From positions 62,001 through 126,000 of the forward strand of contig JAOPYI010000081.1 of assembly GCA_025964675.1 (NCBI GenBank): a stretch of DNA of 64,000 bases, written 5' to 3'. This DNA comes from Sphaerisporangium sp. GTDB lineage: Bacteria; Actinomycetota; Actinomycetes; Streptosporangiales; Streptosporangiaceae. The notes beneath the pieces were generated by a model. It worked only from the letters and a program-made list of their open reading frames with translations, was not told the origin of the DNA and ran no database searches. Below, in pieces: positions 28,949-38,250 of this stretch. A program made the translations under genes and the position numbers. Within the stretch, counting starts at the first letter, position 1. Each line of letters begins with the position of its first letter.

Positions 28949-30328
28949 ATGACCATGGTCGGCGAGCGGGACATCTCGCTGCCCGGAGATCCGGCCTTCG
29001 AGGCCGCGACCCGGGTGTTCAACCTCTCCGCGCCGGTGCGGCCGGCGGCGGCCGTGACCGCGCGCACGGTCGGCCAGGTCCAGGCGGCCGTCCGCCACGC
29101 CTGCGTAGGGAACCTGCCGGTGCGCGTCCACACGACCGGGCACGCCTCCGCGACCGCCTATCCGATGGACGGCGCCCTGCTGATCAGGACCGAGCTCGGT
29201 GGCGGCGTGCACGTCGACGCGGACCGCCGGATCGCGCGCGTCCCGGCGGGGACCTGCTGGGCGGCCGTGGTCGAGGCCGCGGCCCCGCACGGGCTCGCCG
29301 CGCCGCACGGCTCTTCCCCGACCGTCGGCGTCATCGGCTACGTGCTCCGCGGCGGCATGAGCTTCTACAGCCGGCAGGTCGGGCTCGCCTCCAACGGCGT
29401 CCGCGCGATCGAGCTGGTCACCGCCGACGGCCAGGCGCGCCGGGTGGACGCGTCGTCCGACCCGCAGCTGTTCTGGGCCCTGCGGGGCGGGGGCGGCGGC
29501 TTCGGCGTCGTCACCGCCATCGAGATAGACCTGTTCCCCGTCGCCGAGGTCGTCACCGGCGCGGCGTTCTGGCCGGCCACCCACGCCGCCGAACTGGTGG
29601 GTGCGTGGCGCCGGTGGACCGAGGACGCGCCCCGCGAGGCGGCGACCTCGCTGCGGGTGATGAACCTGCCGAAGATACCGGAGATCCCGCCGTTCCTGTC
29701 GGCGGGGCCGGTGGTCTGCGTCGCGGGAGTCGTGCTCAGCGCGACCCCCGAGGACGTCGCCACCGCGCTGCGGCAGGCCGACGACCTGCTCGGGCCGCTG
29801 CGGTCGGTGGCCGAGCCGCTGCTCGACACCTGGCAGCTCACCACGCCCACCGCCGTGCTGGAAACCCACATGGACCCCACCGAGCCCGTCACGCTCATCG
29901 GCGACCACATGCTGCTCCGCGAGCTCGGCGACGAGGGGATCGCGGAGTTCCTCCGGGTGGTCGGCGAGGGGTCGGGATCGCCGCTGGTCGCCGCGGAGCT
30001 GCGGCAGCTCGGCGGCGCCGCCTCCCTGCCGGATCCGGCAGGAGGTGTGCTCGATCACCTCGACGCCCGGTACGCGTACATGGCGGCGGGGCTGCCGGAC
30101 GACCCGGCCACCGCCGCGGCGATCAGGCGCCACTGCGCGACGGTGCGCGCCGCGCTCGGGCCGTGGGACACCGGCCGCACCGCGCCAACCTTCGTGGAGA
30201 GCGTGGAGCAGCCGCAGGGACACCTCAGCTCGGACCAGGTCAGCGTCGTCGACCGGGTGCGCGCGCGGGTGGACCCGTGGGGTCTGTTCCAGGGCGACAT
30301 CGCGCCGAACGCGTCCGCCCTGCTCTGA
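28949..30328 (+). CDS. BBE-type FAD-linked oxidase (third of three)
   Basis: A 459-aa FAD_binding_4 protein. HTTGHASATA places the flavin-linking His65 in a TTGHA variant of RSGGH. The second site reads PHGSSPTVGVIGYVLRGG with no Cys, so a single covalent link is expected. LRGGGGGFGVVTAIEIDLFP is the typical FAD-domain segment, and the end RVRARVDPWGLFQ replaces the usual YDP-x-N-x-F. It is the most divergent of the three oxidases in the window. GGAGG lies nine bases before the ATG. Probably co-transcribed with the flavin monooxygenase before it. Confidence 0.87.
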   Translation: MTMVGERDISLPGDPAFEAATRVFNLSAPVRPAAAVTARTVGQVQAAVRHACVGNLPVRVHTTGHASATAYPMDGALLIRTELGGGVHVDADRRIARVPAGTCWAAVVEAAAPHGLAAPHGSSPTVGVIGYVLRGGMSFYSRQVGLASNGVRAIELVTADGQARRVDASSDPQLFWALRGGGGGFGVVTAIEIDLFPVAEVVTGAAFWPATHAAELVGAWRRWTEDAPREAATSLRVMNLPKIPEIPPFLSAGPVVCVAGVVLSATPEDVATALRQADDLLGPLRSVAEPLLDTWQLTTPTAVLETHMDPTEPVTLIGDHMLLRELGDEGIAEFLRVVGEGSGSPLVAAELRQLGGAASLPDPAGGVLDHLDARYAYMAAGLPDDPATAAAIRRHCATVRAALGPWDTGRTAPTFVESVEQPQGHLSSDQVSVVDRVRARVDPWGLFQGDIAPNASALL

Positions 30329-30347
30329 CCCGTCCCGAGCTCTTCAC

Positions 30348-30392
30348 CGGCCGAGCCGGGGAACCGCGCTCCAGCGGTCCCCGGCTCGGCCG
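30348..30392. terminator. Bidirectional terminator between convergent genes
   Basis: Long stem: CGGCCGAGCCGGGG then ACCGC (30348-30367) pairs with GCGGTCCCCGGCTCGGCCG (30374-30392), one bulged base. It lies between the third oxidase and the second YCII gene. Confidence 0.82.
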
Positions 30393-30399
30393 TGCCGCG

Positions 30400-30762
30400 T
30401 CACGCGTCCGATCCGCCCTGGTCCATGAGGGGCCAGACCTCCACGCCGTTGTCGCGGGCGGCCGGGTACTTGGCGGCCACCTCGATCGCCCGCTCCAGGT
30501 TCTCGCAGTCCACGATGAAGTAGCAGCCCACGTGCTCCTTCACGTCCAGGTACGGGCCCTCGGCCACCACGGTGGCCCCGTCCTTCACGCGGACCGTCCG
30601 CACCTCGGCCGCGTCGGTCAGCCCCTCCGCGCTGACCAGCTCACCGGAGTCGCGCAGCTCCTTCTGGAAGGCCGCGTCCTCGGCGACCATCGCTGCGAAC
30701 TGCTCCTGGGTGTACGACCCCCACAGCTCGTCGTTGCCGTAGACCGAAAGCATGTACTTCAT
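30400..30762 (-). CDS. YCII/DGPF-domain protein (second copy)
   Basis: A 120-aa YCII protein with KYMLSVYGNDELW at the start, the EGPYLDVKEHVGCYFIVDC turn (EGPY in place of DGPF) and VEVWPL at the end. It is clearly related to the copy at 15980. AAGGAG sits seven bases before the ATG. The promoter carries the TGTCGA-N17-CGACC boxes. Function is unknown; the family is tied to ECF sigma factors and may act on a reactive metabolite. It is divergent from the NRPS gene. Confidence 0.9.
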   Translation of the reverse strand: MKYMLSVYGNDELWGSYTQEQFAAMVAEDAAFQKELRDSGELVSAEGLTDAAEVRTVRVKDGATVVAEGPYLDVKEHVGCYFIVDCENLERAIEVAAKYPAARDNGVEVWPLMDQGGSDA

Positions 30763-30810
30763 GTCGTGCTCCTTATGGTTCGAGCGCCCATGCGCGCCTT
30801 TCACAGGACA

Positions 30811-30838
30811 GGTCGGAGCCGCCGGCCCATCCTCGACA
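30811..30838 (-). promoter_or_regulatory. ECF42-like promoter of the second YCII gene
   Basis: On the minus strand TGTCGA (30838-30833), 17 bp, then CGACC (30815-30811). The remainder of 30839-31069 has no gene. A weak match (11 of 16) to the 16-bp cluster motif at 31022-31037 lies just before the NRPS start. Confidence 0.7.
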
Positions 30839-31069
30839 TCTCCCGCGGGCAACCCCCCAAGATTCTTCCGGGGCGGGCTCCCGTCCCGGGCACCCCCGAG
30901 ACGGACCCGGACAGCCTCCCGCGACGGTCGCGGGCCGCCCGCGCGGAGGGGATGAGCGCCGGCCGGAAATCGCCATGCGACGGTAATTCGAGGAGGCCGG
31001 GTAAAACGCGGTCCGGGTACCGCAATTTAGGAGAGGCGGCGTGCTGGGGCCGGGTATGAGAATGTAAAC

Positions 31070-34000
31070 GTGATTGATGACACGGCGACGACCGACCGGA
31101 CGCATTTCCATGCGTACGACGTCAGGCAGGCCGTGACATCCTTCGAGCAGGACGCGCTGTGGTTTCTCAATGAATTGTCGCCCGATTCACCGGCCTCCAA
31201 CGTGTGCCGGGCATATCGGATTTGCGGCCCACTTGACATCGAGTCATTGCGGTCCGCCTGGCGTGCGGTGGTCCACCGGCACGAGGTCCTGAGGACCACC
31301 CTTCCCGAGATCGACGGCCGGCCGGTCCAGTGGATCGCCGCCACGGGCGACGCCGCACTCTCCCTGGTGGATCTGAGCGAGGTGCCCCCGCACGGTGCGG
31401 AGGCGCGAGCCGAACGGCTGTGCGCGGAACTGGCCGCGACGCCGTTCGACCTCGCCGAGGGCCCGCTCGCGCGCGTGACCCTCGCCCGCCTGAGCGCCAC
31501 CGAGCACGTCCTGCTCCTCGTGCTGCACCAGGCGATCGCCGACGACCGGTCGATGTCGATCCTGGCCGACGAGCTCTCCGAGGGGTACGCCGCCGCGGCG
31601 AACGGCCGTTCCGCCCGCGAGGCGCTGCCCGTCCTCCCGTTCCAGTACGCCGACCACGCGCGGGCCCGCCGCGAGCGGGCGGCCACGCCCGGGCTCCTTT
31701 CCTGGTGGACCTCCACGCTCACCCCGGCCCCGCGGTCGCCGGAGCTGCCGGTGGACCGGGCGCGTCCCGCAGAGCCGTCCTTCGAGGGTGGCGTCGTGCG
31801 GTTCGACTGGGGCCAGGGCTTCGCCCGTGCCCTGGCCGAGACCGCCCGGGCCGAGGCCACGACGCCCTTCGCCCTCCTGCTCGCCGGCTACCAGTGCCTG
31901 CTTCACCGCTACAGCGCCGAGGAGCACCTCGCCGTGGGCGTTCCGGTGTCGCTGCGCCCGGGCTCGGGAGCCGACCGGCTGGTCGGCCCCTTCCTCAACA
32001 CCCTGCTGCTCCCCGCGGACTTCTCCGGCGCCCCCGCCTTCGGTGAGGTGCTCCGCAGGACGACGCGGCTGGCGCGTGAGGCGTCCGACCGCCGCGAGCC
32101 GCCCTTCGCCGACCTGGTACGGGCGTTGAACCCCGACCGGGATCCACGCCGGGTCCCGATGTGCGACGTCGTGTTCTCCTGCCAGGAGGCACCGGAGTCC
32201 GAGCTGAGGCTGGCCGGCGCGTCCGTCCGGCGCGAGACGGTCCACAACGGCGCGACCAGGGCCGATCTCACGCTGACGGTGGATCGGACGGTGCCCTCGG
32301 TCGCGGGTTCCCTGGAGTACCGCAGCAGCCTGTTCGAGGCCGCCTCGGCGGAGGCCATCCTCGGACAGCTCCGCACGCTGCTGGCCGCGGCGATGCGGGA
32401 TCCGGGCCTGCCGGTGGACGCGCTGCCGCTGGAGGACGCGGACGGCGTCCGCGCGGCGGTGCGCGAGGCCGACCGGATCGACGACGCCGCGCCCGCCGAC
32501 GTGCCGGTCCACGCGCTAGTACGCGGTCACGCCGAACGCGCCCCGGACTCGGTCGCGGTCGCCTGGGACGGCCGCTCGGTCACCTACCGCGAGCTGGTGG
32601 AGCAAGCGGCGTCGGTCGCCGGGGCCCTGCGGGCACTCGGCGGGGTCAAGGGTACGGCCGTCGCGGTGCGCGTGCCACCGGGCCCCGCGCAGATGGCCGC
32701 GCTGCTGGGCGTGCTGGAGGCCGGCGCGCACCTGGTCTGGTTCGGCACAGGGGACGCCGGGGAGCGGGGGCGCGTGGTGCTCTCCGACCTGCGGCCCGCC
32801 GCCCTCCTGCTCGACGGGGACCCGGCCGGCGACGCGCTGGCCACCTGGTACCGCGACGAGCTGGCCGGCCGGATCATCGACGTCTCCACCCTCACCCCCA
32901 CTGCTCCCGTCCCAGGGCCGGACCTCTCCACCGCGCTCGCGTCGCGCGTCTCCTCAGCCACCGCGCCCGGCGACCGGGCGTACGTGGCCTACACCTCCGG
33001 GTCGACGGGCAGGCCCAAGGGGATCGCGCAGTCCCACGGTGCCCTGGCGCAGTTCGCGACCTGGATGGGCAAGGAGTTCCGCCTCGGTCCCGGCGCCCGC
33101 ATGGCGCAGTGGGTGGCCCCGGAACACGACCCGGCCATCGCCGAGGTGTTCGCGACCCTCGTATCGGGCGGGACGCTGTGCCCGGTACCCGAGCGCGTCA
33201 GGGTGCACCCGGAGAAGCTGGCCGACTGGCTCACCGAGCAGCGGATCACGCACATCCAGACCGTTCCGAGCTTCGCCAAGGAACTCCTACGGGCGGTCAC
33301 CGACCCCGATTCGACCCGTTCGCTCGCCTCGCTCGGCCATCTGCTGCTCATGGGCGAGGCGCTGCCCGAGGAGCTGGCGAACGGCCTGCTCGCGGCGCTG
33401 CCGTCCACCCGGCTGATCAACCTGTACGGGCCGACCGAGACGGTGGCGGCCACCTGGCACGAGATCGCCGGGACCGTGCACGGGGCGACGCCGATCGGCC
33501 TGGCCATCCCCGGACGGCAGGTGCTGGTGCTGGACGAGCTGGACCGGCCCTGCCCCACAGGGGTCACCGGCGACCTCGTCATCCGCAGCCCCTACGTCAC
33601 CCCGGGCTACATCGGAGCCGGGAGCGCCGCCGCCTTCGAGCCGCTACCCGATCCCGCCGCCTTCGGCGCCGGGCACCACAGGTGCTACCGCACCGGGGAC
33701 CTCGGGCGCAGGCGGTGGGACGGCCGGCTGGAGTTCCGCGGGCGCCGCGACTTCCAGGTCAAGCTGTCCGGCAACCGCGTGGAGCTCACCGACATCGAGG
33801 CCACGCTGGCCGCCCACGACTCGGTGGCGGAGTGCGCGGTGGCCGCGGTGACCGACCCGGACGGGCTGGTCACCCGCCTGGTGATCTACGTAGTGCCACG
33901 ACGCGCGGCTTCCGGCGAAGCCGTCGCCGCGGCGGACGTCTGGCGGGCTCACCTGCGCCGGCGGTTCGGCACGCTGGCCATGCCCGCCTCGTTCAAGACC

Positions 34001-34351
34001 CTCAGCGACCACCTTCCCCGCAACGTCGCGGGGAAGGTGGATCGGCGCCGGCTCCCCGACCCAGGCCCGCTCCGCGGCAGGGGAGCCAGGATGCCGCAGA
34101 CCCCGGTGGAGAAGGGCATGGCCGCGATCTGGCGTGAGCTGCTGGAGGTCGAGCAGCTCAGTGCCGAGGACACGTTCTTCGCAGCCGGGGGGCATTCCTT
34201 GCTGGTACCCCGGCTCGCCGGCCGGATCCGCGAGTGGTTCGGCGTCGAGGTGCCGCTCCGGGACCTGTACGCCAACCCCTCGCTGGCCGCCGTGTCCGCC
34301 GTCGTCGCCTCGGCAGGGGCGGCGGAGAGCGGGCCTGGCGACGGCGACTGA
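31070..34351 (+). CDS. NRPS module C-A-T, predicted to activate beta-tyrosine
   Basis: A 1093-aa single module. Condensation domain (about 20-450): the active-site motif reads LHQAIADD, so the catalytic second His is Gln154 and the domain is probably inactive. Adenylation domain (about 480-980): AYVAYTSGSTGRPKGIAQSH, YGPTETVAATW, YRTGDL and the PRNVAGKVDRR lysine loop are all present. Aligned by eye to GrsA, the specificity residues are D-P-A-Q-L-M-L-A-A-K, close to the SgcC1 beta-tyrosine code as I remember it. Carrier domain: FFAAGGHSLL with Ser1043. There is no thioesterase. The start is GTG with a poor ribosome-binding site; the aminomutase that would supply the substrate follows after 85 bp. 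Confidence 0.93.
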   Translation: MIDDTATTDRTHFHAYDVRQAVTSFEQDALWFLNELSPDSPASNVCRAYRICGPLDIESLRSAWRAVVHRHEVLRTTLPEIDGRPVQWIAATGDAALSLVDLSEVPPHGAEARAERLCAELAATPFDLAEGPLARVTLARLSATEHVLLLVLHQAIADDRSMSILADELSEGYAAAANGRSAREALPVLPFQYADHARARRERAATPGLLSWWTSTLTPAPRSPELPVDRARPAEPSFEGGVVRFDWGQGFARALAETARAEATTPFALLLAGYQCLLHRYSAEEHLAVGVPVSLRPGSGADRLVGPFLNTLLLPADFSGAPAFGEVLRRTTRLAREASDRREPPFADLVRALNPDRDPRRVPMCDVVFSCQEAPESELRLAGASVRRETVHNGATRADLTLTVDRTVPSVAGSLEYRSSLFEAASAEAILGQLRTLLAAAMRDPGLPVDALPLEDADGVRAAVREADRIDDAAPADVPVHALVRGHAERAPDSVAVAWDGRSVTYRELVEQAASVAGALRALGGVKGTAVAVRVPPGPAQMAALLGVLEAGAHLVWFGTGDAGERGRVVLSDLRPAALLLDGDPAGDALATWYRDELAGRIIDVSTLTPTAPVPGPDLSTALASRVSSATAPGDRAYVAYTSGSTGRPKGIAQSHGALAQFATWMGKEFRLGPGARMAQWVAPEHDPAIAEVFATLVSGGTLCPVPERVRVHPEKLADWLTEQRITHIQTVPSFAKELLRAVTDPDSTRSLASLGHLLLMGEALPEELANGLLAALPSTRLINLYGPTETVAATWHEIAGTVHGATPIGLAIPGRQVLVLDELDRPCPTGVTGDLVIRSPYVTPGYIGAGSAAAFEPLPDPAAFGAGHHRCYRTGDLGRRRWDGRLEFRGRRDFQVKLSGNRVELTDIEATLAAHDSVAECAVAAVTDPDGLVTRLVIYVVPRRAASGEAVAAADVWRAHLRRRFGTLAMPASFKTLSDHLPRNVAGKVDRRRLPDPGPLRGRGARMPQTPVEKGMAAIWRELLEVEQLSAEDTFFAAGGHSLLVPRLAGRIREWFGVEVPLRDLYANPSLAAVSAVVASAGAAESGPGDGD

Positions 34352-34436
34352 CCAGACCACCTCAACAGACCACCCGATGCCAGTGCGAAGCCATGCAACC
34401 AAGGCTGTTAAAGAAGGCTACGAAGGAGTGACGGAA

Positions 34437-36050
34437 TTGACTCTGGTTGAGACCGAAGTTTCGGTCGATTTCGACGGCGAGGGCCTGGACATCGCCGGCA
34501 TCCGGCGGGTCGCCGAGGACGGTGCACCGGTCACGATCGCGGAGACGGCGCTGGCCAAGGCCGCGAGGAGCAGGGAGATCTTCGAGGAAATCGCCAGCCA
34601 GGACATCCCGATCTACGGTGTGACCACCGGCTTCGGCGAAATGATCTACATGCTGGTCGGCACCGCCAAAGAGGTGGAGCTCCAGACCAACCTGGTGCGC
34701 AGCCACAGCGCCGGCGTCGGCCCGCTGTTCTCCGAGACCGAGGCACGGGCCATCGTCTCGGCGCGGCTGAACACCCTGGCCAGGGGCTACTCCGCGGTGC
34801 GGCCCGAGGTGCTGGAGCGCCTCGCGCTGTACCTCAACCTCGGCATCACCCCGGCCATCCCGGAGATCGGGTCGCTCGGGGCGAGCGGCGACCTGGCCCC
34901 GCTCGCCCACATCGCCAGCACGGTCATCGGCGAGGGCTACGTCCTGCGTGACGGCAAGAAGGTCAAGACCGCGCAGGTGCTCGCCGAGCACGGGATCGAG
35001 CCGCTGGAGCTCCGCTTCAAGGAGGGCCTCGCGCTGATCAACGGCACGTCGGCCATGACCGGTCTCGGTTCCCTGGTCGTCGGCCGTGCGCTGAACCAGG
35101 CACGGCACGCCGAGATCGTCGCGGCGCTGGTGATCGAGACCCTCCAGGGCTCCACCAGCCCCTTCAGCCCCGAAGGGCACGACATCGCCCGCCCGCACGT
35201 CGGCCAGATCGACAGCGCGGCCAACATGCGGACGCTCATGCGCGGCAGCACCCTGACCGTCGAGCACGCCGACCTGCGCGACCAGGTGCAGGAGAGCAGG
35301 CGCGAGAACGGCTACAACGACGTGCAGCGTACGAAGGTGTACCTGCAGAAGGCGTACTCGTTGCGCGCCATCCCGCAGATCATCGGGGCCGTCCGCGACA
35401 CCCTGTACCACGCGGTGTCGAAGCTGGAGATCGAGCTCAACTCCTCCAACGACAACCCGCTGTTCTTCGAGGGCAAGGAGATCTTCCACGGCGCGAACTT
35501 CCACGGCCAGCCGATCGCGTTCGCCATGGACTTCGTGACGATCGCACTCACCCAGCTCGGCGTCCTGTCCGAGCGGCGGACGAACCGGGTGCTGAACCGC
35601 CACCTCAGCTACGGGCTCCCGGAGTTCCTCGTCGCCGACGACCCCGGCCTCAACAGCGGGTTCGCCGGAGCGCAGTACCCGGCGACCGCGCTGGTGGCGG
35701 AGAACCGGACCATCGGCCCCGCCAGCACCCAGAGCGTCCCGTCCAACGGTGACAACCAGGACGTCGTCAGCATGGGCCTGATCTCCGCGCGCAACGCGCG
35801 CAGGGTCCTGCAGAACAACGACCTGATCCTCGCGGTGGAGTTCCTCGCCGCCGCGCAGGCGGTGGACATCTCCGGCAGGTACGACGGGCTCAGCCCGGCG
35901 TCCAAGGCCACCTACGACCTGGTGCGGTCGATGGTGCCCACGCTCTACCGTGACCGCTACATGGCCGACGACATCGAGACCATCGCCGCGGCCCTGTCGG
36001 CGGAGAAGTTCGTCCGGGCCGTCGAGGAGACCGGCGCCGAACTGCGCTGA
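34437..36050 (+). CDS. MIO-dependent tyrosine 2,3-aminomutase, SgcC4 type
   Basis: A 537-aa member of the ammonia-lyase/aminomutase family that makes (S)-beta-tyrosine from L-tyrosine. The MIO cofactor forms from Ala-Ser-Gly 149-151 in GSLGASGDLAPL, and Tyr60 in IYGVTTGFGEM is the active-site base. The protein tracks SgcC4 along its whole length, including TNLVRSHSAGVGPLF, NSSNDNPLFFEGKEIFHGA and the NGDNQDVVSMG segment. I choose the TTG start: AAGGAG lies eight bases upstream and the product begins MTLVETEVSV, matching the SgcC4 N-terminus and length. A GTG three codons earlier is the alternative. In one operon with the NRPS, so it supplies that adenylation domain. Confidence 0.95.
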   Translation: MTLVETEVSVDFDGEGLDIAGIRRVAEDGAPVTIAETALAKAARSREIFEEIASQDIPIYGVTTGFGEMIYMLVGTAKEVELQTNLVRSHSAGVGPLFSETEARAIVSARLNTLARGYSAVRPEVLERLALYLNLGITPAIPEIGSLGASGDLAPLAHIASTVIGEGYVLRDGKKVKTAQVLAEHGIEPLELRFKEGLALINGTSAMTGLGSLVVGRALNQARHAEIVAALVIETLQGSTSPFSPEGHDIARPHVGQIDSAANMRTLMRGSTLTVEHADLRDQVQESRRENGYNDVQRTKVYLQKAYSLRAIPQIIGAVRDTLYHAVSKLEIELNSSNDNPLFFEGKEIFHGANFHGQPIAFAMDFVTIALTQLGVLSERRTNRVLNRHLSYGLPEFLVADDPGLNSGFAGAQYPATALVAENRTIGPASTQSVPSNGDNQDVVSMGLISARNARRVLQNNDLILAVEFLAAAQAVDISGRYDGLSPASKATYDLVRSMVPTLYRDRYMADDIETIAAALSAEKFVRAVEETGAELR

Positions 36051-36585
36051 ACCCCCCGCCGGCAGACCTGGCACCCGCCCGCGACCGAGGTTCCCGGGTC
36101 GTCGGCAGCGCCGGGCAGGACGTCCGGGTCGCCGTGCCGCGGCACGGCGACCCGCGACGCCCTGCCCGGCGTGTTTTCCGTCCGGCAGCGGCGCACGGCC
36201 GCGAGGCGAATGCGACGGCCGCCTCGCGGCTTTCCCGTGGCTGCCGCCAATCATTTCCGAATAGCCGGGCGGTTGGAATGGCAAACCGGCGAAACATCCG
36301 TCGCCGCCGGTGGCGGCGGGCTCCGTCATGGAATTCACCGGCTTTTCTTCCAGATTGCTCAATGGCCAATTCAATGTTGACGGTTGACTTGCGTGGCCTG
36401 TTGTATTAGTCGTGTGTCAGTACCTTGTGAGATCCGCGACACGAATCGGGTGCTGGATGCCGGGGAAGCCCGGCTCGCGGCCTGGCTGATGGCAAGACCC
36501 TTCCGGCGGCCGCACACGGCCGCGACCTGAAAGGGCTTCACCATGGACCCTCGGGAAATCCGGGATCCGTCGCGAGGAGTGGCTG
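36051..36585 (+). other. Intergenic region after the aminomutase
   Basis: About 530 bp without a gene that I can support. The first part is the operon terminator (36110-36177). From about 36250 base composition drops. A minus-strand copy of the 16-bp motif (GCAATCTGGAAGAAAA, 36343-36358, 12 of 16) and a tandem TTGACGGTTGACTT (36377-36390) followed by TATTAG look like promoter parts for the YcaO-like gene. Confidence 0.45.
36110..36177 (+). terminator. Nested hairpin terminator of the NRPS-aminomutase operon
   Basis: Outer arms GCCGGGCAGG (36110-36119) and CCTGCCCGGC (36161-36170) enclose perfect inner arms GGGTCGCCGTGCC (36126-36138) and GGCACGGCGACCC (36141-36153). GTGTTTT follows. Confidence 0.85.
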
Positions 36586-37620
36586 ATGACGCCGACACCT
36601 GACAGCTCACGGTCAGCTATTTCGATGTCGCGGTCGCCGGTACAACTGGAGGAGATCGCCGAGTGTCTCGGCGGGGAGGTCTACCTGGCGTACGCGCACC
36701 GGGCGGAGTCCGGGGTCACCGTCGCGGCGGGCTTCTCGCCGGAGGTGGCGCGGGGCAGGGCCAAGGTGCGGGCCGAGGCCCTCGACGCCCTGTACCGGCT
36801 TCCGGACGCCGGCACCGAGCCCCGCTTCGGTGACGACGGCAGAGAGCTGTGCCTGGCCGACTTCATGCCCGACGCGCCGATGGACCACCACGCGCGCGTG
36901 GCCGGGATCGGCCTGCTGAGCCGGGAGCGCTATCTGCTTCCCGCCGACGTCGTGTGGATGGGCGAGCGGGACCGCCGGGTCGAGCCCACCGCGGTCGGCG
37001 TGGTGGACGACGAGTTCGAGGGCGTCTCCGGCGCGATCGCCGACCTGCTGGCCCATGACATGGTCACCCGCTGGTGGGCGAGCCCCCGGATGCCACTCCT
37101 GCGCGTCTCCGACCACCTCGACAGGCTGGTCCCCCCGGGGGTCGCCTCAGCGATACCCGCGCTCGGGCTGCGGGTGTCGGCGTTCGTGCTGCCCGGCCCC
37201 GACTTCCAGATCGCCCTGGTCGGCCTCAGCGGAGAGGGCACCACGATCGCCACGGCGGCCGCGCGGTCGGTGAAGGCCGCGGTCGGCGAGGCGTTCCTGC
37301 GTGCGGTGGCGGCCCGGGCGCAGCCGTGGAACACGTTGTCGACCGCCGACTCCCTGCGCCGCCTCACGGTCTGGCATCGCGAGGTCGACTACCTCGCCTA
37401 CCTGGAGTGGTCCGCGCTCGACGCGGACGCCTCGATGGTCGAGCAGTCCGAGATGCGGGACGCGCCGAGCTGGGCCGACATCGCCTGCCGCAGGTTCGGG
37501 CACGAGCCGGTCCTCGTCGGGCTGGGGTCGTTCGGCGATCCGGTGAAGGTGGTCTGCCCCGGCGCCGCCTGCTACCGGACGGTACCGCCTGGTACGACCC
37601 TTCCCTGCCCGGTCCCCTGA
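36586..37620 (+). CDS. Divergent YcaO-like protein
   Basis: A 344-aa protein that I read as a distant YcaO-domain member. Its layout follows YcaO cyclodehydratases: VYLAYAHRAESG then AAGFSPEVARGRAKVRAEALDALYR (the first ATP/Mg segment, with E-x-x-D for E-x-x-E); a central TAVGVVDDEFEGVSGAIADLLAHDMVTRWW, which matches the TSNGLAAG...ELVERDAxxxWW block but with the acidic and Arg residues partly replaced; and a third segment, KAAVGEAFLRAV. It ends in PCPVP, fitting the PxPxP tail that YcaO proteins use in catalysis. ATP use may be altered or lost. GAGGAG supports the ATG. With the GTTWD peptides nearby it suggests RiPP-type chemistry, but a search is needed to confirm the family. Confidence 0.5.
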   Translation: MTPTPDSSRSAISMSRSPVQLEEIAECLGGEVYLAYAHRAESGVTVAAGFSPEVARGRAKVRAEALDALYRLPDAGTEPRFGDDGRELCLADFMPDAPMDHHARVAGIGLLSRERYLLPADVVWMGERDRRVEPTAVGVVDDEFEGVSGAIADLLAHDMVTRWWASPRMPLLRVSDHLDRLVPPGVASAIPALGLRVSAFVLPGPDFQIALVGLSGEGTTIATAAARSVKAAVGEAFLRAVAARAQPWNTLSTADSLRRLTVWHREVDYLAYLEWSALDADASMVEQSEMRDAPSWADIACRRFGHEPVLVGLGSFGDPVKVVCPGAACYRTVPPGTTLPCPVP

Positions 37621-37639
37621 GGGGCGCCGAGGCGTTTCG

Positions 37640-38134
37640 CTAGGGTGCGCCGGCTCCGCCGGGTGGCTCCGCCGGGGCGCGCTCGTGGACGAGGCGCCAC
37701 AGGAACTTGTTGAACAGCTCGCGCTCGTCCGGCGTGAACGGGGCCAGGAAGGTGTCCAGGGCGTTCAGCATGGCCGGCCCGAGCTTGTGGCGCAGAAGCG
37801 CCTGACCCTCGGTCGTGAGCCCGATCGCGTACTTGCGCCGGTCGTCGGGGTTGCGCGCGCGCTGGACCAGGCCGTGACGCTCCAGGCCGTCGACGACGCT
37901 GACCATGGTGGTCCGGTCGATGCCGTGGGTGCGGGCGAGCTGCTGCTGTGACTGGGGGCCCATGGAGTCGATGGCCGTGAGCACGATGAAGTCCTTCGAC
38001 CGCAACCCGAATGGCTCTACCGCCGACTCCAGGATGTCGTTGAACAGGTCGGTGGACTTGTTCAGCAGGAGGCTGGTGGAGCTGGACAGGAAGTCCGGCA
38101 GGGGATCATCGGTACTCGGAGAATCAGCGCTCAC
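37640..38134 (-). CDS. MarR-family transcriptional regulator
   Basis: A 164-aa winged-helix regulator. SKDFIVLTAIDSMGPQSQQQLARTHGIDRTTMVSVVDGLERHGLV is the HTH, and RNPDDRRKYAIGLT is the MarR wing (D-x-R). Such proteins repress nearby genes until a phenolic or other small ligand binds. It is divergent from the first GTTWD peptide gene and the second MarR gene; the shared region holds an inverted repeat. The start is GTG with no good ribosome-binding site. Confidence 0.9.
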   Translation of the reverse strand: MSADSPSTDDPLPDFLSSSTSLLLNKSTDLFNDILESAVEPFGLRSKDFIVLTAIDSMGPQSQQQLARTHGIDRTTMVSVVDGLERHGLVQRARNPDDRRKYAIGLTTEGQALLRHKLGPAMLNALDTFLAPFTPDERELFNKFLWRLVHERAPAEPPGGAGAP

Positions 38135-38250
38135 CTACGTGCCTTCCGTGGTCACCTGTCCCGTGTTGCGCGACATGCCCCTATCAAGCACACCTAATTT
38201 ATGGCAAGAGTGTCACACGCTGGCATGGGCAGCGCAACAGCCGATTACAA

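Noticed and set aside
31056-31072. Short upstream frame (ATG AGA ATG TAA) before the NRPS GTG, considered as a translational control
   Set aside because: Three codons only and no ribosome-binding site; too short to support.
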